Shown one piece after another: positions 26,974-37,200 of a stretch of DNA of 64,000 nt. The notes under the pieces are model-generated. The model saw only the letters and a list, made by a program, of their open reading frames with translations. It did not search any database and was not told where the DNA came from. The number at the start of each line of letters is the position of its first letter. Position 1 is the first letter of the stretch. The DNA lies in NCBI GenBank assembly GCA_029432775.1, contig JAROAZ010000006.1, positions 179,533 to 243,532 of the forward strand. Reading direction: 5' to 3'. A program made the position numbers and the translations under genes. The DNA comes from Pontiellaceae bacterium B12227. GTDB lineage: Bacteria; Verrucomicrobiota; Kiritimatiellia; Kiritimatiellales; Pontiellaceae.

Positions 26974-28278
26974 TTACAAAAACTTAACGATTGTGCGATC
27001 TATTCTTTCAATGACCCGTTCGCGGCCAAGCACTTCCAGCATCGGAAAAAGTTCCGGTCCGGACTGAATACCCGAAACCGCAATCCGTGCCGGGGCCATC
27101 ACAGCACCGAAACCGAGGCCGGATTCCTCTACAAAATCGTGCAGGGCTTTGTCGGTTGAGGCTTCGTCGAACACTTCCAATGATTGGAAGATTTCCTTCA
27201 GCCTGTTCAACGTGTCGACCACGCCGTCTTTCTGCAGTTTTTTGCGAACGGCCTTTTCGTCGTATTCAAACTCTTCGGAGAAGAAATATCCAACCATTGG
27301 AACAATGTCCGCTACCGTTTTCACGCGCTCGCGGATCAGCCCGAAGACCTGCAGCGCATATTCGGGATCGGCCTCAATGCCCGCCCCTTCCAACGCCTGG
27401 AACGCCATGGCGTTGAATTCCTCCACCGGGAGCTTCATCATATATTCGCCGTTCATCCAGGTCAGTTTTTTCATATCCACCTGAGCGGCGGACGACTGGC
27501 AGCGCTCCAGCGTGAAGGCTTCAACCATCTCTTCGCGGGTCATCACTTCCCGGTCATCGCCCGGCGACCAGCCGAGCAGCGCGAGATAGTTAAACAGCGC
27601 ATCGCCGAGGAATCCCTTATCACGGAAATCGCCCACAAATGCATCGCCGTCGCGTTTGGAATAGGGTTTGCCCTGTTTATTTACAATCATTGGAAGGTGC
27701 GCAAAGTTCGGAATTTCCGCGCCGAGTGCTTTATAGAGCGCAATGTGGCGAAAGGTATTTTCCACGTGGTCGTCACCGCGAATCACATGCGTGATGCCCT
27801 GCTCAATGTCGTCGAGCACATTGGCCAAATGAAAGACCGGCGTTCCGTTGGAGCGGACGATGACGAAGTCCTGCATGTTTTCGGCCTTCTTGGTCATCTC
27901 GCCTTTAATACCGTCCACAAACGTGGTGTCGGTGCCGGGCATCCGGAAAATGACACACTCGCCCTGCCCGGTTCCGCCTTTGTCTTCTTTGTAGGCGAGC
28001 CCTTTTTCGAGCAGCATTTCCGCAGCTTCGAGGTGCGCCTTCTGCCGGGTGGTCTGATAGAGGTGCTCGCCGTCCACGTCGAGACCAAGCCAATCCATCG
28101 CATCGAGCAAGGCCTGAATGGCCTCCGGTGTAGAGCGCTCAATATCGGTATCTTCCACGCGCAGAACAAATTCGCCACCCATGTGACGGGCGAACAGCCA
28201 GTTATAGATCGCGGCGCGCATGTTGCCGATGTGAACATTGCCGGTGGGACTCGGTGCAAAACGGGTACGTACTTTCAT
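26974..28278 (-). CDS. gltX: Glutamyl-tRNA synthetase
   Basis: 434 residues from the ATG at 28278 (AAGGAG seven bases upstream); the longer frame adds 22 unsupported codons. Class I motifs: PSPTGNVHIGN at 9-19 (HIGH equivalent) and KPYSKRDGD near 235 (KMSKS equivalent, with an uncommon K-P-Y-S-K-R form). The C-terminal anticodon-binding part is somewhat short compared with the usual ~470 residues. It charges tRNA-Glu; whether it also charges tRNA-Gln cannot be told. The gene holds two exact palindrome copies and one near copy. Confidence 0.95.
   Translation of the reverse strand: MKVRTRFAPSPTGNVHIGNMRAAIYNWLFARHMGGEFVLRVEDTDIERSTPEAIQALLDAMDWLGLDVDGEHLYQTTRQKAHLEAAEMLLEKGLAYKEDKGGTGQGECVIFRMPGTDTTFVDGIKGEMTKKAENMQDFVIVRSNGTPVFHLANVLDDIEQGITHVIRGDDHVENTFRHIALYKALGAEIPNFAHLPMIVNKQGKPYSKRDGDAFVGDFRDKGFLGDALFNYLALLGWSPGDDREVMTREEMVEAFTLERCQSSAAQVDMKKLTWMNGEYMMKLPVEEFNAMAFQALEGAGIEADPEYALQVFGLIRERVKTVADIVPMVGYFFSEEFEYDEKAVRKKLQKDGVVDTLNRLKEIFQSLEVFDEASTDKALHDFVEESGLGFGAVMAPARIAVSGIQSGPELFPMLEVLGRERVIERIDRTIVKFL
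27175..27189. repeat. Dispersed palindrome in gltX, spacer TGA
   Basis: Encodes FQSLE near the C-terminus of glutamyl-tRNA synthetase. Confidence 0.9.
27388..27402. repeat. Dispersed palindrome in gltX (TTCCA-ACGCC-TGGAA)
   Basis: Encodes FQALE; a near copy lies between this and the previous one at 27288-27302. Confidence 0.85.
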
Positions 28279-28417
28279 TACGTGTCTCCTTCTTTGTGAT
28301 GCGTCACCCGGGATCTCATTCACATCTCGCGGCTCAATCATCACGCAATTATTCTTCCAAAATATTTCTCAGGCCAATAGATTCGGCCTTCCTTAAAACG
28401 AAACGCGGAGAGTACCC

Positions 28418-28957
28418 ATGAGAGAGCATGATGTAAAAGAAATCCTGATCGATAAAAAAGCCATTGCAGAACGGGTTGACGCGCTGGTCGACGATATAGT
28501 GGCAAATGGCCAACCGAACCGCCTTGTGGTGATCGGGATTCTGAAGGGCAGCTTTATGTTCTTTGCCGACCTGATGCGCAGTTTCTACCGCCACAACGCT
28601 CATCCGCATATTGATTTCATGACCCTGTCCAGCTATGGCGCCGGCACTGAATCTTCCGGAACGGTCCAGATTATTCATGATATCCGTGAAAACCTCACCG
28701 ATGCCGACGTCCTGCTGGTAGACGATATTCTCGACAGCGGCCGTACCCTCGCCTTCTCCAAAAAACTGATGATGGAACGCGGTGCCAAATCAGTAGCCTC
28801 GTGCGTACTGCTCGATAAAAAAACCAACCGCGCGGTTGAATTCGAGGCCGATTATGCCGGCTTTGAAATCGATGATCTGTTTGTGGTGGGCTACGGCCTC
28901 GACTATGACAATCGCTACCGCGAGCTGCCGCACATTTCCAAAGTAAACTTCCGATAA
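28418..28957 (+). CDS. hpt: Hypoxanthine phosphoribosyltransferase
   Basis: 179 residues, normal length. The PRPP loop is VLLVDDILDSGRTL (about 105-118). The flexible loop SSYGAGTESSG (~71-81) and the purine-binding end DLFVVGYGLDYDNRYRELP match the family. It salvages hypoxanthine and guanine to IMP and GMP in the cytoplasm. It is divergent from gltX. The 207 bases after it hold a small inverted repeat (29016-29029) and no gene. Confidence 0.95.
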   Translation: MREHDVKEILIDKKAIAERVDALVDDIVANGQPNRLVVIGILKGSFMFFADLMRSFYRHNAHPHIDFMTLSSYGAGTESSGTVQIIHDIRENLTDADVLLVDDILDSGRTLAFSKKLMMERGAKSVASCVLLDKKTNRAVEFEADYAGFEIDDLFVVGYGLDYDNRYRELPHISKVNFR

Positions 28958-29164
28958 CCGGAAGCTTATTGAATCGATTTTAAAGTATTGATTCTCATTT
29001 TTGATCAAGAAACGGTTGGACCTGTCCAAACGGCTGAAATGTTAGCGTCTTTATTCATACACAGACAAACATGATAACGTTTTAAGCTTATTTTGGCCAC
29101 ACTTCTGCTATATCGTACTATTCAAGTCGTTAATGCAGATAACACCCGGTCGTGAGGTTCAAGC

Positions 29165-31519
29165 ATGAATGAGAGATACATCCGATTAGGAAGTGCAGCA
29201 GCACTGCTGCTCGCCGCGCAGGTTTCCAGCTCGCTGGCGGTCATAGACTTCGAAGCCGAAGTGCTTCCGATTTTTCAGGAAAAATGCTTCCGCTGCCATA
29301 GCGACCGCATCAAGGAGCCGGAAGGCGGAATCAATCTTGGCAATGCCACGGCGATTATGGCCGGAGGCGACTACGGTTCCATCGTGGAAAAAATGCAGCC
29401 GGAAAAAAGCGTGCTCTACCAGCGCATGACTCTTCCCGAAGGTAAACGCGGCATCATGCCTCCCCCGGGCAAAGGCGATCCGGCTACCCCTGAACAGCTG
29501 GCCATTGTTAAGCAATGGATCCAAGAAGGTGCTCGTTTCGGCAGCTGGGAAGGTTTCGACAGGCAGGCCCCCGGAAAACCGCCCAAAACCCTCAACAATA
29601 CCCGCCTGTCCATCCAGAAATACGGGACCGAAGACGGCATTCAGCTGAACCTGGAACCGAAGCCCGAATACGCAGCACGAATGTCGTCGAAGCTGGTAAA
29701 AACGAAGGCGGCAGAAATTGATAAACTGGTTGCGGCACACCGCAAAGTGAACGGTGTTAAAGCCCTGCCCGTGGCCAACGACCGGGTTTTTCTCCGCCGT
29801 GCCTTTCTCGGTATCGCCGGCCGCACGCCGACCCACGATGAAGCCATTGCCTTCCTTGCGTCCGGAGATCCAAAGAAACGCTCCAAACTGATCGACCATC
29901 TCGTTAATTCAGACGGCTATGTGAACCACTGGTTCCACTTCTGGGCGGATCTGCTCAAAGTCCAGACCACCCGCTTCCCCTCGTCGGTCTATTACGGCGA
30001 ATGGGTCAAAGAGGCGTTGCGGGATAATATGCCCTACAACGAAATGGCCTATGAACTGGTGACGGCCACCGGCATGCCCTATCAGAACGGTGCAACCGGC
30101 TGGGCCGCGAGCGATGAAAATATGGCGCCTGATCATATGGCCAACACCATGCAGGCCTTTCTGGGCATGCAACTGCAGTGCGCCCAGTGCCACGACCACC
30201 CGTTCGACCGATGGAACCAGTATGAGTTCCAAAGCCTGGTTTCCTATTTCGGCGGTATGCGCTGGAACGGCGTAAACAATAAGCACTTCCTTAACCAGAT
30301 CGAAAAGAAAGAGATCGACATCTCGGTGAAGCAGGAAAAATATTTCGGCAATAATATGGCCTACCGTTACCGCCTGTCTGTATGGGAACCCACCTTCAAC
30401 CGCTGGAACCGCCTCCCGAAAGATTATCAGTATGCCGACGCCAAACCCAAACAGGCAGTGCCGCCCCAGGTCATTTTCGGCCATCAGCCCGTCATTGAAG
30501 ACAGTCCGCGCGAAGCCTTCGGCACCTGGATGACCGCCGAAGACAATCAGTGGTTCACCGTCGCGATTGCCAATCGACTCTGGAAGCAAACCATGGGCGT
30601 TGGACTCATTGAACCGGTCGATAACATTAAATACAACACCGAGGCTCAGATCCCCGGACTGATGACCTACCTTGAAAAAACCATGAAGGAAGCCGATTAC
30701 AACCTGAAAGACTTCCTGCGCATTCTCTACAACACCCGCACCTGGCAGCTTTCCACGATGACCGAAGACCTACCCGAAAATCTGGCGGACTACCACTATG
30801 AAGGGCGGCCGCTGCTGCGTATGACCGGTGAGCAGATGTGGGACTCGCTGGTTACCCTGGCCATTGTCGATCCCGACGACCGCAAAGGTCACGGCTCACG
30901 CTACACGTCGAACGAATATAAAGCTTATGCCGACAAACTCTACTTCTCCCCGATTGAAGAGCTCGTTGCGTATTATACCGATGAACAGATCGATCAGGAA
31001 CGGCAGGCTCGTAAGATGGCGGAAAAAGAAGCCTATAAACTCTTCAATTCAAAGAGCAAAAAGAAGGCTGGCAAATACGGGGCGAACTTCAACACGTGGA
31101 GCCTCGACCATATGACCGATCCCCGATGGCACGGCATGGACCGCGGACTGGTCCGCGCATCCGAGCTCGCCTCTCCCGCTCCCGCCTATCATTTCATTCG
31201 CCAGTTCGGTCAGTCCGACCGGAAAATCATCGGCTCCGGCCGTACCGACCCTAACGTCACGCAGGTGCTGAACATTCTCAACGGCCCCATCCACTACATT
31301 CTTGATAACGACCTCTCCGTGCTCTCGAAGAAAGTCAAGGAGCAGGAAACGCAGGAAGAAAAAATCAACGTCATCTTCCGCAGTGTTCTAACCAGAAACC
31401 CCACCGAAGAAGATATCGAAATTGCTTCGAATGTGCTCACCGCCAACCAGGGCCGACAGGGGTATCGCATGATCCTCTGGGCCCTGCTGAACACCCGCGA
31501 ATTTATGTATATCCAATGA
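29165..31519 (+). CDS. Exported PSCyt1-DUF1549-DUF1553 protein
   Basis: 784 residues with a signal peptide (SAAALLLAAQVSSSLAV). An N-terminal planctomycete-type cytochrome domain (about 28-120) carries the haem motif CFRCH and ends PPPGKGDP. The DUF1549 region (about 180-385) has a second CxxCH, CAQCHDHPFDRW, and the DUF1553 region (about 480-780) ends NTREFMYIQ. Such proteins are abundant in PVC bacteria, nearly always next to a DUF1501 gene, with no proven role. GAGG precedes the ATG. A near copy of the palindrome spans its stop and supplies the ribosome site of the next gene. Confidence 0.9.
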   Translation: MNERYIRLGSAAALLLAAQVSSSLAVIDFEAEVLPIFQEKCFRCHSDRIKEPEGGINLGNATAIMAGGDYGSIVEKMQPEKSVLYQRMTLPEGKRGIMPPPGKGDPATPEQLAIVKQWIQEGARFGSWEGFDRQAPGKPPKTLNNTRLSIQKYGTEDGIQLNLEPKPEYAARMSSKLVKTKAAEIDKLVAAHRKVNGVKALPVANDRVFLRRAFLGIAGRTPTHDEAIAFLASGDPKKRSKLIDHLVNSDGYVNHWFHFWADLLKVQTTRFPSSVYYGEWVKEALRDNMPYNEMAYELVTATGMPYQNGATGWAASDENMAPDHMANTMQAFLGMQLQCAQCHDHPFDRWNQYEFQSLVSYFGGMRWNGVNNKHFLNQIEKKEIDISVKQEKYFGNNMAYRYRLSVWEPTFNRWNRLPKDYQYADAKPKQAVPPQVIFGHQPVIEDSPREAFGTWMTAEDNQWFTVAIANRLWKQTMGVGLIEPVDNIKYNTEAQIPGLMTYLEKTMKEADYNLKDFLRILYNTRTWQLSTMTEDLPENLADYHYEGRPLLRMTGEQMWDSLVTLAIVDPDDRKGHGSRYTSNEYKAYADKLYFSPIEELVAYYTDEQIDQERQARKMAEKEAYKLFNSKSKKKAGKYGANFNTWSLDHMTDPRWHGMDRGLVRASELASPAPAYHFIRQFGQSDRKIIGSGRTDPNVTQVLNILNGPIHYILDNDLSVLSKKVKEQETQEEKINVIFRSVLTRNPTEEDIEIASNVLTANQGRQGYRMILWALLNTREFMYIQ

Positions 31520-31531
31520 TTGGAGAATGCC

Positions 31532-32800
31532 ATGAGTAATCTATTCCATACATCCAGCGAACTCGGCCGCCGCGGCTTCATGAGCCGTATTGCAAAAACA
31601 GCACTCGGCGTTGGAGTCGGCGCCCCGTTCATCAACCCGGCTTTGGCAGCAACCCTGCCTAAAACCGATAAGAAGCTGATCTTCCTGTATATGGCCGGCG
31701 GCATGAGCCACCTCGACACCTTCGATCCCCATCCCGGCACCGAAGAAGCCGGACCGGTTAAAGCCATCAACACCAACGTCGATGGTATCCAGCTCAGCGA
31801 ATTCTTTCCGCACACCGCCAAGCAGATGGATAAGCTGGCCATTATCCGGTCCATGTACTCCACCCAGGGGGCGCATGGCCAGGGAAACTATCTGATGCAC
31901 ACCGGCTACGACCCGCGCGGCAGCATTGTGCATCCAACTCTTGGAAGCTGGTCCATGCTGCACCAGGGAAAAATCAATCAGGCCCTGCCGGGCAATATCG
32001 TTATTGCACCGGGATCGGATTATCCCTACGCCGGCTTTCTTCCTCCGGAACTCGGTGCGGTACCGATCGGCGATGCATCGAAAGGCCTGCAATACAGCAA
32101 GCGCCCGGGCTGGGTAAATGAAAAGCAATACCACGACCAGCTTGAACTGGCCTCCGTCTTCGACCGTACCTTCCGGGAAAAATATCAACAGCGTTCCATC
32201 GGTGCCTACGAAAAGTTTTATCAGGAAGCCGTCACGCTGATGGAAAGCAAAGACCTCACCGCATTCGACATCAACAAGGAGTCCGCCGAAACGAAAGCGC
32301 TCTACGGAACCAAGTCCAAGTTCGGCCAGGGCTGCCTGCTCGCCCGCCGGCTGATCGAACACGGCGTGCGGTGCGTCGAAGTCACCAAGGGTGGCTGGGA
32401 CTCCCATGCAGAAATGCCTGAGGAAAAGGCACGTGACCTCGACCGCGCGCTCGCCGCCCTCATGCAGGACCTGCAGGACCGCGGGCTGCTGGAATCCACC
32501 ATTGTTGTGGTTGCAACCGAATTCGGCCGCAACCCGAACATTAAACCCGACTCCCTGGGGCGCGACCATTGGGCCAAAGCATTCAGCACCATCATTGGCG
32601 GCGGTGGAATTAAAACCGGACAGGTCATCGGCTCCACTGACCGAGGTCATGAAGTGACCTCCGATAAAGTGCTCGTACCCGATCTCCACGCCACCATCGG
32701 CACCATGATGAACATGCCGATTAAAAAGGTGATTATGTCCGAATCAGGACGGCCCTTTAACGTGGGCTACAAAGGCCAACCGGTGCAGGCCCTCATTTAA
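31532..32800 (+). CDS. Tat-exported DUF1501 (sulfatase-fold-like) protein
   Basis: 422 residues from the ATG at 31532, seven bases after GGAG; a TTG four codons earlier is less likely. The N-terminus has a twin-arginine signal (ELGRRGFMSRIAKTALGVG) ending near AAT. The body carries the DUF1501 landmarks: MAGGMSHLDTFDP, GNYLMHTGYDPRGS, TKGGWDSH, and VVATEFGRNPN, which resemble metal-ligand segments of alkaline phosphatase/sulfatase folds. It is the standard partner of the preceding protein, so the two probably act together in the periplasm. Confidence 0.9.
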   Translation: MSNLFHTSSELGRRGFMSRIAKTALGVGVGAPFINPALAATLPKTDKKLIFLYMAGGMSHLDTFDPHPGTEEAGPVKAINTNVDGIQLSEFFPHTAKQMDKLAIIRSMYSTQGAHGQGNYLMHTGYDPRGSIVHPTLGSWSMLHQGKINQALPGNIVIAPGSDYPYAGFLPPELGAVPIGDASKGLQYSKRPGWVNEKQYHDQLELASVFDRTFREKYQQRSIGAYEKFYQEAVTLMESKDLTAFDINKESAETKALYGTKSKFGQGCLLARRLIEHGVRCVEVTKGGWDSHAEMPEEKARDLDRALAALMQDLQDRGLLESTIVVVATEFGRNPNIKPDSLGRDHWAKAFSTIIGGGGIKTGQVIGSTDRGHEVTSDKVLVPDLHATIGTMMNMPIKKVIMSESGRPFNVGYKGQPVQALI

Positions 32801-32836
32801 TTGCTCCAAAGGCTGGACCCCTCACCATATACACAT

Positions 32837-32856
32837 ATGATACCTCCCCGTATCAT
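32837..32856 (+). promoter_or_regulatory. Inverted repeat just upstream of the lactonase-type gene
   Basis: ATGATAC and GTATCAT are perfect 7-bp arms around CTCCCC, 17 bases before the ATG and partly before its GGAG ribosome site. It could be an operator or an RNA hairpin affecting ribosome access. The rest of the 72-base gap holds only AT-rich sequence. Confidence 0.4.
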
Positions 32857-32872
32857 CATGGAGCTTTAAGTA

Positions 32873-33961
32873 ATGAAAATCTTCAGCACAGCCATTTGCG
32901 CAGCAATTCTATGCTCAGCGGCATCTGCAAAATTGGAACGCGTCTACATCGGAACCAGTAAAAGCAAAGGCATCTACTTTGCCGACCTCGACACAAAAAC
33001 CGGAAAACTGTCCCTGCCGGTTCTGGCTGCCGAAACCAAAGGATGTGGCTTTGTTGCCGTTCATCCGAACAGAAAGCTGCTCTACTCTACAGGAACTGCC
33101 TCATTTAAAATCAATCAGGATGGCACCCTTACCCATCTGAACACGCAGACCACCGAAGGCGGCGGCGCATGCCACGTCAGTATCGATCGGGAAGGCAAGT
33201 GCGCCATGGTGGCATATTACGGCGGCGGAGCCGTAGCCTCCTTTAAGATCCTGAAAGACGGTTCGCTTTCCGAAGCGAAATCATTCCATAAACACGAAGG
33301 GTTTGGGGAACACCCGGAACGGCAGAAAAAACCCTATGCCCACTCCATTCTCACTAATCCGGACAATACCTATGCCTATGCCGCCGACTTGGGCATCGAT
33401 AAAATCATGATCTACAAGCTCAATCCGGACGAAGGAACCCTCACCCCGGCAGGCGAAGCTGTCGTTCCCGGCGGCTCTATGGGACCTCGCCATATGAAGT
33501 GGAACGACAAAGGTACCATTCTTTATCTACTGAACGAACTCGACCTGAGTGTCTCCATTTTCAAGGCAGCGCCTGAAGGACAGCTGGAGTTCGTTAAAAC
33601 GGAATCCACCTTGCCGGAAGGATATGATAAATCAGAGATGACCTGCGCCGAAATCCGCATTCATCCCAATGGAAAATTTGTCTATGCATCCAACCGCGAC
33701 CTCTCAGAAAAAGGCCGCGATTCCATCACCATTTTCACCCGCTTCGAACAGGGATTCCAACGCCTGAAAGTCATACCGGCTCAGGTTTGGATTCCACGCA
33801 ACTTCAACATCGATCCCTCCGGTAAAAGAATGCTGGTGGGTGGGCAGAAATCAAAAGATATTGCCATATTCAACGTAAACACCAAAAACGGCCACCTTTC
33901 CTTCACCGGTGAAAAGGTCCCATTCGAAGGCGGACCTATTTGCTTTGAGTTCCTGAAATAA
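32873..33961 (+). CDS. Exported lactonase-family seven-bladed beta-propeller
   Basis: 362 residues with a signal peptide (MKIFSTAICAAILCSAASA). Blade repeats of the 6-phosphogluconolactonase-like family (Pfam lactonase) are visible: YIGTSKSKGIYFADLD, FVAVHPNRKLLYSTG, YAHSILTNPDNTYAYAADLG, GPRHMKWNDKGTILYLLNEL and PRNFNIDPSGKRMLVGGQ. Cytosolic members hydrolyse 6-phosphogluconolactone; an exported one must act on another lactone or bind a sugar. It follows the DUF1501 gene after 72 bases and may be coregulated. Confidence 0.85.
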   Translation: MKIFSTAICAAILCSAASAKLERVYIGTSKSKGIYFADLDTKTGKLSLPVLAAETKGCGFVAVHPNRKLLYSTGTASFKINQDGTLTHLNTQTTEGGGACHVSIDREGKCAMVAYYGGGAVASFKILKDGSLSEAKSFHKHEGFGEHPERQKKPYAHSILTNPDNTYAYAADLGIDKIMIYKLNPDEGTLTPAGEAVVPGGSMGPRHMKWNDKGTILYLLNELDLSVSIFKAAPEGQLEFVKTESTLPEGYDKSEMTCAEIRIHPNGKFVYASNRDLSEKGRDSITIFTRFEQGFQRLKVIPAQVWIPRNFNIDPSGKRMLVGGQKSKDIAIFNVNTKNGHLSFTGEKVPFEGGPICFEFLK

Positions 33962-34094
33962 GGACCTACGTTCAGGAACTCAAAAAACGAAAAGGCTGCA
34001 ATACAAAGTCATGCCAACCCTGCCCATCTGAACGCCCGGGGAGTCTTCGGCGGTCTGCCATTCCTACTTTGTAAAAATGGATTAAACTCATCTA

Positions 34095-34116
34095 TTCACA
34101 CTTTCAAACGTGTGAA
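34095..34116. promoter_or_regulatory. Operator copy 1 upstream of the AddA-like gene
   Basis: TTCACAC and GTGTGAA form perfect 7-bp arms around the 8-base spacer TTTCAAAC. The centre lies about 156 bases before the ATG at 34262. An identical-arm copy follows 59 bases downstream, and the arms occur nowhere else in the window as a pair. Confidence 0.65.
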
Positions 34117-34153
34117 ACGCATTAAACACCTTTATTTGTTGCATGATATTAAT

Positions 34154-34175
34154 TTCACACATTTAAATGTGTGAA
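34154..34175. promoter_or_regulatory. Operator copy 2 upstream of the AddA-like gene
   Basis: The same TTCACAC/GTGTGAA arms with the same 8-base spacing (ATTTAAAT), here fully symmetrical over 26 bases including flanking AT and TT. The 59-base offset from copy 1 is near 5.6 helical turns. Both lie in the 300-base gap 33962-34261, which holds no gene. I cannot name the regulator. Confidence 0.7.
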
Positions 34176-34261
34176 ATCAACTGATTGCGCAAACCTCAGC
34201 TGCTCCGGCACAAAAAGACTTTCGACTTTAGACTTCCTCCTCGGAAACCTATAGTGCTTCT

Positions 34262-37200
34262 ATGAATATCGTCTACAACGCCTCCGCCGGAACCGGGAAG
34301 ACCTACCAGGTTACCGGTTTGTATGAAAAACTGGTACTTGATGAAGGGGTTGACCCCCGCAAGATCCTGCTGATGACGTTCACCGAAAATGCCGCCGCTG
34401 AACTACGAATGCGGGTGGCTCACCGCCTGCAGAAAGCCCGCCGGTCCGCAGAACAGGCTGATGACTATGACACAGCAGAACGCGCTATTGCAGCCATGTC
34501 CCGCCTCCCCTCGGCTTCCATCAGCACCATCCACGGCTTCTGCACCCGCCTGTTGCGCGAACATGCACTTGAGGCCGGACTTTCCCCAGGATTTTCTGTG
34601 CTGATTGGCGAAGAGCACAAAGCGCTGCTCGACCGGATCTGCCGCGATGAACTGCTGAAGAAGCTCGAAACAGATCCCGACTTCCGAAACTTCTGCTCGG
34701 GGATGCCCATCATCGGAAACGGAAAAGGTTTCAGCTCCAGCATTACCGACAGTGTTCCAAAGTTGATTGGTGACGCAGGCAGCCTCGGTATTGCGCTTGA
34801 TCAGGCCGAAACGATGCTGGCCAAACCCGCCCCTCCGGTTTCTATTGTGGAATTCCTGCAGATCAGCGCCGCTCTGAAAGGCCTTTCCAAACGAACTAAA
34901 AAGATCGAACAGGCCATCCAGGCATTGGAAAGTGCACTGGAGCAAACCGACGATCCGGCAACGGTTGTCCAACTGTTCGATCAGAGCTTTTCCGGCCACT
35001 TTTCCTACGGAGAAGCGAAAACGATTTATCCGCGGTTCAAAGAGCTGAAGGAAGAAACCGTTTCCCGCGAGCACTACCGGAAGCGCTATCCCGCTACCAA
35101 AGCCTTCGCTGAATATGTTCAGTCCGTCGCCGTCCGCTTCAGAAAAACAAAGCATGAGCTCGATACGGTCGACTTCGACGACCAGCTCCAGATGGCCGCC
35201 GAACTTTTGACCTCCGGCAAAGCAAAGCCGGAATTCAAATATGTTATCGTCGATGAGGTTCAGGATACGTCCCGCATTCAGTGCGATCTGATTCAGGCCT
35301 TGTGGAACGAGGAAACACACCTCGTTATTTGCGGCGACAAAAAGCAGAGCATCTACACCTGGCGCGGGGCTGACCCGCAAGTGATGCCCGATCTTGAGAG
35401 CGCCATACTCGAGCGCAAAAACAGCCGCCTTGAAAACCTGCAGACCAGCTACCGTTCTAAGGCCCCGATCCTCGATGTCGTGAATGCGCTCTTTGCCGAA
35501 GTGTATGGCCCCGCCGAATATGCGGACGGAGACCGGCTCGAAGCCAACCCCGACTTTAAAACCGCGGGCGAAAAACCCTGCGTAGAGTTTCTGCAGTTTG
35601 ACGACGATGAAGATCTGGATAAATCCGACAAAGTGGCCGCTGAGATGGAAGCGATTGCCAACCGCATTCAGTTACTCGTGAACGGTTCCAATGATTGGAA
35701 ACCTGCCTTCCGCCATTCAGATAGTTTTCTTCCAACATCCGGAAATAATGACTACCGCTATTCCGACGTGCTCATCCTGCTGCGCCGCACTTCTCACCAG
35801 TCCGCACTGGAACAGGCACTGCGTCATGCCGGTGTCCCGTATACATTGGGCGGGAAAGGGCGCGGCCTTTTCACCCGTCAGGAAACACGCGATGTCTCCC
35901 TCTTTCTGAGTGCCATCACCAACCCCGACGATGCCTACTCACTCATCGGCTTCCTCCGCTCGCCGTGGATCGGCCTGTCCGATGAACAAATCGCGGAGCT
36001 GGCCTGCGACGAAGACGGCTTCTCAATCGACCTATTGAAGGCTCACTCCTTTGACGTCATCGACCGCTATCGCGCATTGTCCGGCACCCACCTCGCATCG
36101 GAACTGGTGCGCATGCTGATCGATGAAACCGGGTTCGATGCACTGCTCGCCGGCCTTCCACGCGGCACCCAGCGACTGGCCAACCTTCGCAAAGTGCTCG
36201 ACTGGCTGCGCGAGACCGAACACGGAGCCCGGACCACCCCGACCATGGTCGCCCGTAAGCTGGCCGAACAGATTTCAACCCCGCCGCAGGTACCGGAGGC
36301 CGCCCTGCTCGACCCCGCCCAAAATGCGGTAACCATCATGACCGTCCATGGATCGAAAGGACTGACTAAGCGCGTGGTGTTCCTGCCCGACTGCAGCTTT
36401 CAGGCCGACTCCGACCGCGACTTTGCCCGTATTTTTCTCGACCCGGAAAAGAATCCAACTCTTGGAATCCGGATCACTGCAGCTGACAAAAGCAAGGCCG
36501 AGAGCCCCGGCTTCAAGGAAGCCAACAACCGCGCAAAGGCGGTCCGTGAACATGAATTAAAAAATCTGTTTTATGTGGCCATGACCCGTGCCCGCGACTT
36601 GGTCGTCACATCCGCCACCATGGGCCGGAAATCCGGCGGCTGGCTGAACCATCTGGAACCGATGATCGGAAACGAAATCCCGGCGATCCCCTACTCGATT
36701 TTGGCGACGGAGGCCGAGGCCGCGTCGCAGATCGACCTCTCCGTTCCGGACAAGGAACAACTGGCTACGGCGCTCGGCACCCTGCCGCCCACCCCATCCG
36801 CACCCGCACTTCAGCGCCTGCCGGCTACGCGTTTCGCCAAAGAACAGGATGAAGTGGAAACCGACATGCACTACGAAACATCCAACTTCCAGCCTTTGGA
36901 AAATGCCGCCGCACTCGGATCGCTCGGCCACGCTGTGCTCGAGCAGCTCGCGCTGAACAATTGGGCCGGCGATGTTTTCCAATGGTTGGAAAAACTCCGG
37001 GATGAATTCGGAGCCTCAAAAGAGGATGCCATGAAGCTTGCAGGACGGATTGAGAAAGCCAGGAGCCTGATGATTGAAGCCACCGCCGGCATGACTGAGC
37101 TGCGCCCCGAATTCCCGTTCGTGCTCCACGAAGAGAACCATCTCATCGATGGAACCGTCGACCTGCTCTGCCGAACAGCCAAGGGCTTTGCCATTTTTGA

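Noticed and set aside
29016..29029. Inverted repeat TTGGA-CCTG-TCCAA upstream of the DUF1549 gene
   Set aside because: Arms are the inverse arrangement of the dispersed palindrome and only five bases long; a chance occurrence is likely.
31541..32689. 382-codon reverse open frame antisense to the DUF1501 gene
   Set aside because: Shadow frame; composition and position argue against a gene.
29165..33961. Sulfatase/anaerobic maturase locus, often expected in this phylum
   Set aside because: No C/S-x-P-x-R sulfatase signature occurs in any protein here; the DUF1501 fold only resembles that superfamily.
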